A stretch of DNA of 64,000 nt from Lacrimispora xylanisolvens (GTDB taxonomy: Bacteria > Bacillota > Clostridia > Lachnospirales > Lachnospiraceae). How positions within the stretch are numbered: position 1 is the stretch's first letter; each line of letters begins with the position of its first letter. Below the pieces are notes generated by a model, which had not been told where the DNA came from, ran no database searches, and was given only the letters and a program-made list of their open reading frames with translations. The stretch lies in NCBI RefSeq assembly GCF_002934545.1, contig NZ_PTJA01000004.1, positions 1 through 64,000 of the forward strand. The letters run 5' to 3'. Of this stretch, positions 10,520 through 18,479 are shown in pieces. Made by a program: the position numbers and the translations under genes.

Positions 10520-10553
10520 TTATGTAAAATGGGTGACCCCATATAATTTTCTA

Positions 10554-10591
10554 TTAAAAAAGGACGTGAAAGTTTCCACTCCCATGTCCTT
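10554..10591 (-). terminator. Intrinsic terminator, minus strand
   Basis: A 14-bp stem (10560-10573 with 10578-10591; one A-C mismatch and a few G-T pairs) is closed by a TTCC loop (GGAA on the minus strand). Read on the minus strand it is followed by six or more T. It lies upstream of the recombinase, so it ends an earlier leftward transcript, in keeping with the RlmD-like remnant just beyond it. Confidence 0.7.
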
Positions 10592-10628
10592 AATTTTACC
10601 GTATTTCTATTAATTTTTCTTCGATTAT

Positions 10629-10778
10629 TTAACTGTTTTTCCGTTGCAACAGGATTATGGATTCCACATGCGTTGATGCTGTGATAATGATTCCTGAAAA
10701 ACGCATTTCACCCTTGGCGTAGGCATAAAATTGACTAATGTTTATAGAAGAAAGATAACTGATGGAGCCTTGAGCTTG
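10629..10778 (-). pseudogene. RlmD-like C-terminal remnant
   Basis: An open stretch of 49 codons without a start ends in ASTHVESIILLQRKNS and a TAA. The HVESIILL tail is what RlmD/RumA-type rRNA methyltransferases end with, and a terminator follows 38 bases later, as expected at a real gene end. The upstream residues are not recognisable. With the similar tail at 425 it brackets the island, so I suggest that an element was inserted at or carried the 3' end of such a gene. The two tails are not identical in DNA, so they are not a simple direct repeat. Confidence 0.35.
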
Positions 10779-10934
10779 TCAACTAGCATTTACTTACGCC
10801 TTTTGAAGCTGGTTGGACCTTGGCTAAACTGAAAACCAACCGCTAGGCAGTTAGATGCTACGCTAGCCGCAAAAATCACACTGGCCATATTTTTTATTAC
10901 TTACAGTAGCCACCGTGCAGTCTGTTCTAATTCT

Positions 10935-11438
10935 TCATAATAATCTTAACCTATAGAACTGTTGAAGCCATTCATTTTGCTCTTCCATCGTTTCTTTCAG
11001 CTTTTCGAGGCTTCTTTTACCAACTCGTCTATCTAAAACAGCAAACATCCTTTCCAATGGATTTTCAGATTGTATGCTGTCCTGAATACTTTGATTTCGG
11101 TAATTCTCCAACGACTTACAGAATTCATTATCCGTATATTCCTGTCTTGATTGCATTGGAACAGTATCCATGAGTGCCCAAAACTCATCCCAATATTCGA
11201 TTATACCAAAGTAATTTGAATCCATTTTATATTCGTTTTCTATAAAATAAGTATTTACTGTTTCCCAAGAGAACTGCTTCACCATTTTATTATCAATGTA
11301 AACTTCGAAAATATGACATCCATCCATACCAACATAAGTAGTACAGTTATACCGAATTCGTCCGTGCAAACAGTCTGCAAGCATTTCTTTCTCAAGATAT
11401 TTTCGCATTCCACTCCATGATCCTAATATTTTACCCAT
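10935..11438 (-). CDS. SF0329-family protein of unknown function
   Basis: A 167-residue cytoplasmic protein starting at ATG 11438 after AGGAGGAG. The N-terminus GKILGSWSGMRKYLEKEMLA and the segment YVGMDGCHIFEVYIDNK match, from memory, the SF0329 family of small conserved proteins with no known role. No transmembrane segment or catalytic motif is seen; the C-terminal half is helical and charged. It stands alone between the island edge and the TetR gene. Confidence 0.7.
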   Translation of the reverse strand: MGKILGSWSGMRKYLEKEMLADCLHGRIRYNCTTYVGMDGCHIFEVYIDNKMVKQFSWETVNTYFIENEYKMDSNYFGIIEYWDEFWALMDTVPMQSRQEYTDNEFCKSLENYRNQSIQDSIQSENPLERMFAVLDRRVGKRSLEKLKETMEEQNEWLQQFYRLRLL

Positions 11439-11540
11439 TCAACTCCTCCTAATTCCAAGTTTACCGGCGTAAACTGTTGCTAATCTTAAAGCAATAATGA
11501 GACCAATTCCATTTGCAAGACCTAATCGGCACCTCACCTG

Positions 11541-12191
11541 CTACAGGGAATTACGAACCAACGGTAAAAAGATATCGTCAACGATTTCCATAACTCTTTC
11601 GTTAGAAATTGGTTCATGGGTTGTGAGAACTTCATACCGAATCAGATCCATTGGCAATGATATTATCCGATTTTTGATTTTTTTGAGATCAACTTCACCG
11701 CGTGCCTCCGCATTTGTAAGAATGGTCATCATAATCCTATCACTCTCATCAGATATTGCACCTATTTTCAACGGGAGAGACGTGGACAATTCCATGCCAA
11801 ATTGATCTGCCATAAGTCCGTGCAGGGTTTCCGCTCCAATACCTTTCATGGTTTTTGTGATATTGTAAAGTAAATCCAGCAAATCGCTTCGCAGACTTCC
11901 TGTATTGGGAATAACAACGTCCCGCTCAGATAATTGCTTTTGAAGTGACGCAATAACGAGTTCAGATTTTTTTGGCCAACGGCGGTATACCGATGGTTTA
12001 TTTGTCTTTGCACGAGCCGCGACCCCTTCCATCGTCAGATGAGTATAGCCAACCTCGGCAAGCTCAGCCCAAACTGCCTGTAAAATATCATCTTCAAGGA
12101 TTTTTCCCCGGCGTCTTGAATTCGGATTGTTCTGGCTCTTATTGACGGATTGTTCAAAATCAGAGGGATGTACTCTTTTTTCTTCTTTCAT
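11541..12191 (-). CDS. TetR/AcrR-family transcriptional regulator
   Basis: A 216-residue repressor-type protein; ATG 12191 follows GGAGGAGG. The N-terminal helix-turn-helix lies at ~30-80 (VGYTHLTMEGVAARAKTNKPSVYRRWPKK), the standard TetR DNA-binding domain; the rest is the helical ligand-binding and dimer domain. A disordered basic tail of ~28 residues precedes the HTH. It faces the hydrolase gene at 12308 across a promoter holding a perfect 16-bp palindrome, which is the likely operator. By the usual TetR logic it represses the hydrolase and perhaps itself. The ligand is unknown. Confidence 0.85.
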   Translation of the reverse strand: MKEEKRVHPSDFEQSVNKSQNNPNSRRRGKILEDDILQAVWAELAEVGYTHLTMEGVAARAKTNKPSVYRRWPKKSELVIASLQKQLSERDVVIPNTGSLRSDLLDLLYNITKTMKGIGAETLHGLMADQFGMELSTSLPLKIGAISDESDRIMMTILTNAEARGEVDLKKIKNRIISLPMDLIRYEVLTTHEPISNERVMEIVDDIFLPLVRNSL

Positions 12192-12232
12192 ATCCTATAT
12201 CCTCCTCCTTTATAAATTATTTTACTTTGGTA

Positions 12233-12281
12233 TTGCAATTTTTACAAGCATATAATATAATAAGGTACGGTACGTACCGTA
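12233..12281 (+). promoter_or_regulatory. Promoter with TetR-type palindromic operator
   Basis: A -35 box TTGCAA (12233-12238), a 17-bp spacer and a -10 TATAAT (12256-12261) are followed at once by the perfect palindrome TACGGTACGTACCGTA (12266-12281), which covers the start of transcription. A repressor bound there would block the promoter of the hydrolase gene. The divergent TetR gene is the obvious candidate. Confidence 0.75.
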
Positions 12282-12307
12282 AAAAATATAAAAGGAGGTT
12301 AATTTAA

Positions 12308-13558
12308 ATGGCAAAGGTAGAATTGAAATTAACACAACGCTTAAAAACCAAACTTTTTTTTGATGATGAGGACATGGATTTTGATTTTCAGTTGTTTCTA
12401 GCAAACCTTGAGAATCATGGTGCCTCAATCGGAGAGATATTTAACACTGCCCGCAGAATTGATACCAAGAATGAGTTGAGCTGGAAAACAGAATTTGTGA
12501 AAGAGGCAGAGAGGGTTGAAGCCCTGGCTGAAAACTGCTTGAAGAAAGGACATCGAATCAGCGCTGGAGACGCGTTCCTTAGAGCCTTCACCTACTATCG
12601 GTCCGCTTTTATGGCTATATTGCCTGAGGAGGACGATTTTAAGCGTGTCTATCATAAGTCCGTCTCATGCTTTAGAAGGGGGCTGGACGCAAAGGCTAAA
12701 CTCATCCCCCACGAGTGGGTGACCATCGAGTACAACGGGTATAAGTTCCCGGGTTGCTTTTTAAAGGCTGATAATACCGGCAAGAAAAGGCCTACGATTA
12801 CGATGCACAACGGCGGAGATTCACATTCCGAGGATCACTTCTTCATGTATGGGCAGGCGGCCATTGATCGTGGATACAATTGCTTGTTATGGGATGGTCC
12901 CTTGGATACGGGCGGAAGGTTCTATGAACCTGATGCAACGTACAAAACATTCGGTAGAAAAGAATTAACAGGTGCCTATAGGGCTGCTGTTGACATGCTG
13001 ATTGCCCGCCCGGATGTCGATCCGGACCGTTTGATTTTGACTGGTGAAAGTTATGGTGGCGCGAAAACAATGTTCAACGCGACCATCGACGACCGTTTTG
13101 CAGCAGTCATTCCAAATTCACCCATTTATTCGGCACCGAAAATGGTAAGATTCATGAATGAGAATCTACCTGTCTTTGAGGGTGTAACCAAGGAAGAGTC
13201 CAACGCGCTCCTCAATAAGATGCCGTTTTTCAGCCGAAATACATTGAAAACCTTAATCTGGTACAATGGATTTGACAGTCTTCTGGATTGGATACCGGCT
13301 GCAGAGGAATTATTTGAAACAGACTGTAAAAAAATCACTGCACCGTTCCTGGCCATGTACTCTGAAAGCGAGAATACGCAGTTTCGCGAGCAGGCTGAAT
13401 ATGCTTATAAGCATGTATCCAGCAAAATAAAAGACATTATCATGACGACTGTTGCGGAAGGCGCGGATCTGCATTGTCAGGTCAACAACTATGCAAAAAG
13501 CCAACAGGTGATGTTCGACTGGTTGGATGAACTTTTAGACTACCAGGTAGAAAAATAG
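12308..13558 (+). CDS. Alpha/beta hydrolase (FrsA / dihydroxypseudooxynicotine-hydrolase-like)
   Basis: A 416-residue enzyme; ATG 12308 follows AAAAGGAGG. The N-terminal ~130 residues form a helical cap. The hydrolase core follows, with a GESYGG nucleophile elbow (Ser at ~251), HNGG oxyanion region (ITMHNGGDSHSED), and a late His in GADLHCQ. This layout fits C-C bond or ester hydrolases of the FrsA/DHPON group. The substrate is not evident. Expression is probably controlled by the divergent TetR regulator through the operator at 12266. An IS element sits 37 bp downstream and may have separated it from the transporter gene at 15285, so the two could once have been one operon. Confidence 0.8.
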   Translation: MAKVELKLTQRLKTKLFFDDEDMDFDFQLFLANLENHGASIGEIFNTARRIDTKNELSWKTEFVKEAERVEALAENCLKKGHRISAGDAFLRAFTYYRSAFMAILPEEDDFKRVYHKSVSCFRRGLDAKAKLIPHEWVTIEYNGYKFPGCFLKADNTGKKRPTITMHNGGDSHSEDHFFMYGQAAIDRGYNCLLWDGPLDTGGRFYEPDATYKTFGRKELTGAYRAAVDMLIARPDVDPDRLILTGESYGGAKTMFNATIDDRFAAVIPNSPIYSAPKMVRFMNENLPVFEGVTKEESNALLNKMPFFSRNTLKTLIWYNGFDSLLDWIPAAEELFETDCKKITAPFLAMYSESENTQFREQAEYAYKHVSSKIKDIIMTTVAEGADLHCQVNNYAKSQQVMFDWLDELLDYQVEK

Positions 13559-13594
13559 GTCCTACTAGAAAAGTTGAACATCACAATGATTGCA

Positions 13595-15240
13595 AGACGG
13601 CAGTCTCCATGAGACTGCCGTCTCAGACTGTAGACAAAGTCCGGGCTTACGCCTCGGATTTTGTTGCTTTTTGGGGTCTGTTTTTGATATAATGTAAGTA
13701 TCAAACCAGAGGCGGTGGATTACTTATGCTGACACAGAATTCGGATAAAAAACGAGATCAATTGCAGATTTTTTGTATGGATGACTTAGTACCTCAAGAT
13801 CATCTTTTGAGGTTGATTGATAAAGCCATTGATTGGAGCTTTATTTATGATCTGGTCCAGGACAAGTATTCTATAGATACTGGTAGACCCAGCATGGATC
13901 CGGTTATGCTGATTAAAATTCCTTTTATTCAGTACCTTTATGGGATTAGAAGTATGCGACAGACTATGAAAGAGATAGAAGTCAATGTTGCTTATCGTTG
14001 GTTTCTTGGACTCGAAATGACGGATAAAGTCCCTCACTTTTCAACTTTTGGAAAGAACTATGCGAGACGTTTTCGAGATACTGACCTTTTTGAACAAATT
14101 TTTACGCATATTCTCGAACAATGTTATAAATTCAGGCTGGTGGATCCAGGAGAAGTTTTTGTGGATGCCACGCATGTAAAAGCCTGTGCTAACAATAAAA
14201 AGATGCAGAAACGGATCGCAAAAGAAGAAGCATTATTCTACGAAGAACTTCTGAAAAAAGAAATTAATAAAGACCGTTCTTTGCATGAAAAAAAGCCTTT
14301 AAAGGACAAAGACGACAGTGGGGACCAGCCTCCATCTTCGGGAAGTTCTAGTATAGAGCCAAAAACCATAAAATGCAGCACAACAGATCCTGATAGCGGC
14401 TGGTTTCGAAAGGGAGAACATAAACATGTCTTTGCTTATGCAGTGGAGGCGACCTGTGATAAAAATGGCTGGATTCTTGGGTATACAGTGAATCCGGGGA
14501 ATTTGCATGACAGTAGAACTTTTAAAGGTCTTTATGATAAAATTAAAAATATAGGGATCCAAACCCTGGTAGCAGATGCAGGGTATAAAACCCCAGCAAT
14601 TGCTAAGCTGTTAATAGATGATGGAATAAATCCACTATTTCCGTATAAGCGTCCTATGACAAAAGAAGGTTTTTTTCGAAAACACGAGTTTGTATATGAT
14701 GAGTATTATGACTGTTACATTTGTCCAAATAACAAGACATTAAAATATAGTACAACAAACAGAGAAGGCTATCGTGAGTATAAGAGTTGTGGTTATATAT
14801 GTGAGACCTGCCCTTATCTAAAGCAATGTACAGAAAGTAAGGAACATGTGAAACTGGTGACCCGCCATATCTGGGAGCCCTACATGGAGATGTGTGAAGA
14901 CATCCGTCAGACACGGGGGATGAAGGAACTTTATGGGCACCGTAAAGAAACGATAGAACGGCTCTTTGGAACAGCGAAGGAAAATCACGGATTCCGATAT
15001 ACGCAGCTGATAGGAAAAGCTCGAATGGAAATGAAGGTCGGGCTTACATTTACGTGCATGAATTTGAAAAAACTAGCAAAAATGCAACAAAGGTTTGGTC
15101 TGTTAAAAGCTAGTTTAACTTTGTTAGCGTCTAAAATTACAGAAAAACCGTATATACAGAGAAAATCGGTGCTAGGACTTGCGTCCTGACACCGATTTGT
15201 CTACAGTCTGAGACGGCAGTCTCCATGAGACTGCCGTCTT
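13595..15240. mobile_element. IS1182-family insertion sequence
   Basis: The element is about 1.65 kb and carries one transposase gene. Each end holds the same 45-bp block in inverted orientation: an imperfect palindrome (AGACGGCAGTCTC, a CAT loop, then its complement) followed by TCAGACTGTAGACAAA. Left block 13595-13639, right block 15196-15240. The only difference between the ends is the orientation of the CAT/ATG loop, so each terminus can itself fold into a hairpin. No clean target-site duplication is visible: flanks read ..GATTGC before and ATAACAATTGC.. after. It lies between the hydrolase and the GPR1-type transporter. Confidence 0.85.
13726..15189 (+). CDS. IS1182-family transposase
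   Basis: A 487-residue DDE transposase. The N-terminal IS5/IS1182-type domain (DUF772-like, residues ~15-110: DHLLRLIDKAIDW, STFGKNYARRF) is followed by the catalytic DDE domain: VFVDATHVKA (first Asp), LVADAGYKT (second Asp), and HRKETIERLFGTAKENHGF (Glu). A Zn-binding-like Cys cluster (CGYICETCPYLKQC) lies near residue 360. It appears full length and undamaged, so the element may still be active. The promoter is inside the element (TTGATATAATG region at ~13685). Confidence 0.9.
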   Translation: MLTQNSDKKRDQLQIFCMDDLVPQDHLLRLIDKAIDWSFIYDLVQDKYSIDTGRPSMDPVMLIKIPFIQYLYGIRSMRQTMKEIEVNVAYRWFLGLEMTDKVPHFSTFGKNYARRFRDTDLFEQIFTHILEQCYKFRLVDPGEVFVDATHVKACANNKKMQKRIAKEEALFYEELLKKEINKDRSLHEKKPLKDKDDSGDQPPSSGSSSIEPKTIKCSTTDPDSGWFRKGEHKHVFAYAVEATCDKNGWILGYTVNPGNLHDSRTFKGLYDKIKNIGIQTLVADAGYKTPAIAKLLIDDGINPLFPYKRPMTKEGFFRKHEFVYDEYYDCYICPNNKTLKYSTTNREGYREYKSCGYICETCPYLKQCTESKEHVKLVTRHIWEPYMEMCEDIRQTRGMKELYGHRKETIERLFGTAKENHGFRYTQLIGKARMEMKVGLTFTCMNLKKLAKMQQRFGLLKASLTLLASKITEKPYIQRKSVLGLAS

Positions 15241-15284
15241 ATAACAATTGCTTATACGGTAAAAATACTTAAGGGGGATTTTAA

Positions 15285-15920
15285 ATGATTTTGAAAGAAT
15301 TAAATCATAGTAAAACCGAAACAGGGACATCCGAAAAACAAGAGCGGCCGGGGGACCCCGGACCAGCATTAACCTTTATTTTCACAATGCTTACCATGGA
15401 GTTTTGGGGAATTCAAGCTGGTATTTTCAACGGCCCCACAATGCTATCGGTTGGTCTGGTGCAGATCGCCTGCTTTATTCCCTATCTGATTGGTGCAATC
15501 CTATTCTTCATTAGAGGCGATTCCGTCAATGGCAACATTTTTCTCATCTTCGCCACCTTGTTCGGCGGAGTCGGCGGTTTCTGCAATACAATGATCGGCT
15601 TTGGAAATATTATGGGCTGGCCAATCTGCACACAGATGACGGCACTTCCTTACATCTTAGGCGGCTTATCGATTTTTCCGGTTTTATGGGTCAACCGTAA
15701 AACGGCGGATAAAGTTACCGCCATCTGTTATCTGGCGGCAGCCTTCTTCCTTTCGCTTTCAGGACTTGTCAGCCTGAATATTCTGAGTGGTAGTTGGAAC
15801 GCAATCATCCAGTGGCTGAGCCTTACCGTCGTTATCACCGGTTTCTACAGTTGCTTCAACGGTCTGCTGGTCTGCGGCGGAAGCAGAGGCATCCCTGTAG
15901 GAAAACCTTTCTATAAATAG
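15285..15920 (+). CDS. GPR1/FUN34/YaaH-family transporter (acetate/succinate type)
   Basis: A 211-residue membrane protein; ATG 15285 follows AAGGGGG. After a hydrophilic ~25-residue tail come six hydrophobic segments. The family entry signature is present in altered form (GDPGPALTFIFTMLTM, where most members read NPAPLGL), and later GGLSIFPVLW is conserved. Members carry acetate, succinate or ammonium-related substrates in the plasma membrane. It is separated from the TetR-regulated hydrolase only by the IS element and ends in its own terminator. The substrate is uncertain because the signature is divergent. Confidence 0.75.
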   Translation: MILKELNHSKTETGTSEKQERPGDPGPALTFIFTMLTMEFWGIQAGIFNGPTMLSVGLVQIACFIPYLIGAILFFIRGDSVNGNIFLIFATLFGGVGGFCNTMIGFGNIMGWPICTQMTALPYILGGLSIFPVLWVNRKTADKVTAICYLAAAFFLSLSGLVSLNILSGSWNAIIQWLSLTVVITGFYSCFNGLLVCGGSRGIPVGKPFYK

Positions 15921-15939
15921 ACATCTGAAAGAATACACA

Positions 15940-15972
15940 GAAAGCCCGGCTTTCACGTCGGGCTTTCTTCTT
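15940..15972 (+). terminator. Intrinsic terminator of the transporter gene
   Basis: GAAAGCCCGGC and GTCGGGCTTTC form an 11-bp stem with one wobble, followed by a T-rich TTCTTTA tail, 20 bp after the transporter stop codon. Confidence 0.85.
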
Positions 15973-16003
15973 TACAGACTTCCCTATACAGGGTGGACTT
16001 AAA

Positions 16004-16039
16004 CGCAATGCAGGCGCTCCCCAGCTGAGCTATATCCCA
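16004..16039 (-). pseudogene. tRNA-Ala(UGC) 5' fragment
   Basis: Read on the minus strand this begins GGGATATAGCTCAGCTGGGG, continues AGCGCCTGC and an anticodon-loop ATTGCGT, then stops matching. It therefore holds the acceptor 5' strand, the D arm, the 5' half of the anticodon stem and a UGC anticodon. The 3' half, the T arm and the acceptor 3' strand are absent, so it cannot be a working tRNA. Such fragments are left when elements integrate in or leave a tRNA gene. Confidence 0.65.
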
Positions 16040-16133
16040 TCCTTTTCCTAACTATAAAAGCACTTCGGAAAGATTTTGCCTTTAACTATCCTATGTCATC
16101 CGTGGAAGAGCAAAAAACACAACAGCTTGTGGT

Positions 16134-17672
16134 TCAACCCCTATTTTTCTTATCTAAACCGCAATACGTCATCATTATCACCGCTTCAACATGCGTCGTC
16201 CAGGGAAACATGTCCACCCCCCACGCCTTCTTCGCCTCATACCCCTTCTTCTTAAAATACTCCAAATCCCGAGCCAACGTCTCCGGCCCGCAAGACACAT
16301 ACACCACTTTATCCGGCCGCATTTTAGTTACAGCGTCAATAAACTCCTCCGTGCTTCCGCTTCTTGGGGGATCCATAAACACCACATCCACATGCTCTCC
16401 GGATTCTGCCATATTGACCATAAATTTTCCTGCATCATTACAATAAAAGCTTGCATTCTTTATATGATTAAGTTTTGCATTTTCAATTGCATCACGTACT
16501 GCATCCTTATTTAATTCCACGCCAATCACTTCTTTTACATGGCTGCTGGCAACAATTCCGATTGTACCGATTCCACAATAAGCATCAATAATTCTTTCTT
16601 TTCCAGTCAGCCCCGCTGCTTCAATGGCCTTCTTATAAAGAACCTCTGTCTGCACCGGATTTACCTGATAAAAGGATTTGGAGGATATGCGGAAACGGCA
16701 TCCGCAGAGAACATCTTCTATATAGCCCTTGCCATAGAGTACATTCTCCTTATCTCCAAGCACCATACTGGTTCCCCTGTTGTTTAAATTTTGTATCACT
16801 GTGGTGATTTCCGGATGGCGTTCTCTTAGTGCTTTAATAAAATTGTTCTTTGATGGAAATACCGGGGAAGCTGTTACAAGCACAACCATAATCTCACCAG
16901 TCTCAAAACCGCGGCGGATTAAAACATGGCGCAGCAGACCATATCCTGTATCCTCATCGTAAGTACGGATTTTGAAGGATTTGAGCATTCCCCTGATAGT
17001 TCCGATAATCTCATCTGATTTCTGATCCTCAATGAGGCAGCTTTCCACAGGAACAACAATATGAGAATTGGCTTCATAAACGCCAGAAATAGGATTTCCC
17101 TTTCTGTCATGGTCAAATACGGCATGTACCTTATTGCGATAATGATAAGGATCACTCATCCCAATCATAGATTCCAGACGGCAGAAAGGTTTTAACAGCG
17201 TTTCCAGATCTTTTTGTTTCTGCTCCAGCTGTTTTTTATAAGGCAGATGAAGGAGCTGACAGCTTCCACATCTTCTATAAACAGGACACTGAGACGAATT
17301 TCCCTGGCCGCGTTCTTTATGAAATTTATTACCTGGCCTCTCATCATTTCTTATCTTATCATTCCGAGTCTTATCATTCCAAGTTTTATCATTCCGAGTC
17401 TTTCCATCTTGTCTCTTATCACTTTGTGGAGTTCGGGAAAATGTTTTTTCATTCTGCACTTTACCATTCTGCGCCTTCCCATTCTCTCCCTTCCCGTTAT
17501 ACATCTTCTCACTCCGCGTCTCCACTCTCGGCTTCTTCCCGCTTATGGCCTTTCCGCCTTGTGTCCCCACTCTCCCCTTATTATCACTGGCAAACTCTTT
17601 CTTCTCGGTTTTTGCCACCGGTTTTTTGCCTTCTATACGAAATTTTTCTTTCTTCAAACGATTATCTATCAT
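16134..17672 (-). CDS. rlmD: 23S rRNA (uracil-C5)-methyltransferase, RlmD/RumA type
   Basis: A 512-residue SAM-dependent enzyme that methylates a uracil of 23S rRNA. ATG 17672 follows AGGCGG; an upstream in-frame TTG lacks a ribosome site. Residues ~1-125 are a Lys/Asn/Gly-rich, disordered tail with degenerate repeats (NGK, NDKTRNDK). The Fe-S cysteines CPVYRRCGSC follow, then the TRAM-less catalytic core: DAYCGIGTIG (SAM site), DVVFMDPPRSGS and YVSCGPETLARD with the catalytic Cys. The C-terminus TTHVEAVIMM is typical. The N-terminal tail is an unusual addition of over 100 residues. The gene is alone, facing the prolyl-tRNA editing gene divergently. Confidence 0.9.
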   Translation of the reverse strand: MIDNRLKKEKFRIEGKKPVAKTEKKEFASDNKGRVGTQGGKAISGKKPRVETRSEKMYNGKGENGKAQNGKVQNEKTFSRTPQSDKRQDGKTRNDKTWNDKTRNDKIRNDERPGNKFHKERGQGNSSQCPVYRRCGSCQLLHLPYKKQLEQKQKDLETLLKPFCRLESMIGMSDPYHYRNKVHAVFDHDRKGNPISGVYEANSHIVVPVESCLIEDQKSDEIIGTIRGMLKSFKIRTYDEDTGYGLLRHVLIRRGFETGEIMVVLVTASPVFPSKNNFIKALRERHPEITTVIQNLNNRGTSMVLGDKENVLYGKGYIEDVLCGCRFRISSKSFYQVNPVQTEVLYKKAIEAAGLTGKERIIDAYCGIGTIGIVASSHVKEVIGVELNKDAVRDAIENAKLNHIKNASFYCNDAGKFMVNMAESGEHVDVVFMDPPRSGSTEEFIDAVTKMRPDKVVYVSCGPETLARDLEYFKKKGYEAKKAWGVDMFPWTTHVEAVIMMTYCGLDKKNRG

Positions 17673-17826
17673 TTCATTAATCCGCCTTTTCTTCTCTGTT
17701 ATCAAAAGCTATTATAGTATATTCTTCCCCATAAAACCACCGAATTCCGTTGTTTATTGAAAAACTATTGCATTTTCGCCATTGGCGTTTATAATAATTC
17801 AAAAAGAGAAAAGGAAGAATCGACAA

Positions 17827-18420
17827 ATGACTGATGAAGACAACAGCTTCTATATAGATAAAACACTTTACAACGGACGTCCCGCAAATTCTTCGGACCG
17901 ATTGGAAAAGGAGTCTCGCACCTATGATCTCTTAGACCAGCTTGAAATCCCTTATCAGCGACTTGACCACGAACCACTCCCAACCATTGATGCCTGCCGG
18001 GAAGTTGATACCCTGTTAAACATTGATATTTGCAAAAACTTATTTCTCTGCAATGCAAAAAAGACGGAATTTTATTTACTCCTGCTGCCAGGAAAAAAGA
18101 AATTCCGTACTGCCTGCCTTTCAAAACAAATTGGCTCCTCCAGGCTCTCATTTGCTGATCCGGAGTTTATGATTCAGTTTCTTGATATCACCCCGGGCTC
18201 TGTTTCTGTTCTTGGACTCATGAATGACAGAGACAACAAAGTTCAGCTCTTAATTGACAAAGATGTGCTGTCCTTTGAGTTCTTCGGATGCCATCCCTGC
18301 ATCAATACCAGCAGCCTGAAAATGAAAACAGCCGACTTAATTGACCGGATTCTTCCTGCCATAAATCACAATTATATTCTGGTGGATCTTCCTGATGAAC
18401 CGGATCCTGCAACGAATTGA
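17827..18420 (+). CDS. proX: Prolyl-tRNA editing protein (YbaK/ProX type)
   Basis: A 197-residue protein starting at ATG 17827, 9 nt after AGGAAG. The whole chain is the YbaK/ProRS-associated editing fold: YDLLDQLEIPYQRLDHEPLPT, the KNLFLCNAK strand, and GSVSVLGLMND. It hydrolyses mischarged Ala- or Cys-tRNA-Pro in trans in the cytosol. Length and motifs agree with the ProXp-Ala/PrdX-like group of Gram-positive anaerobes. It is monocistronic with a hairpin after the stop. Confidence 0.85.
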   Translation: MTDEDNSFYIDKTLYNGRPANSSDRLEKESRTYDLLDQLEIPYQRLDHEPLPTIDACREVDTLLNIDICKNLFLCNAKKTEFYLLLLPGKKKFRTACLSKQIGSSRLSFADPEFMIQFLDITPGSVSVLGLMNDRDNKVQLLIDKDVLSFEFFGCHPCINTSSLKMKTADLIDRILPAINHNYILVDLPDEPDPATN

Positions 18421-18431
18421 AAAACTAAAAA

Positions 18432-18475
18432 AGGGCAGGATTTCTATCTCCTGCCTGATCTTTATTTTCTTAATA
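18432..18475 (+). terminator. Terminator between convergent genes
   Basis: GGGCAGGA and TCCTGCCT form a stem around a short loop at 18433-18458, followed by a T-rich stretch (CTTTATTTTCTT). It lies between the convergent editing-protein and diguanylate cyclase genes and serves mainly the + strand gene. Confidence 0.6.
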
Positions 18476-18479
18476 TATC

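Larger units (their letters stand above)
10520..10934. other. Right edge of the island: terminator and decayed sequence
   Basis: Contains the minus-strand terminator (10554-10591) and an RlmD-like C-terminal remnant (10629-10778), both listed separately. The stretch 10780-10934 shows no reading frame, RNA or repeat that I can support. Confidence 0.4.

Noticed and set aside
13597-13624. Palindrome near the hydrolase end taken as a terminator
   Set aside because: The same block occurs inverted at 15211-15240, so it belongs to the ends of the IS element, even if it may also stop transcription.
17214-17760. Three + strand frames opposite the rlmD N-terminus
   Set aside because: They are Leu/Ser/Phe-rich shadows of the low-complexity Lys/Asn tail of rlmD, without ribosome sites.
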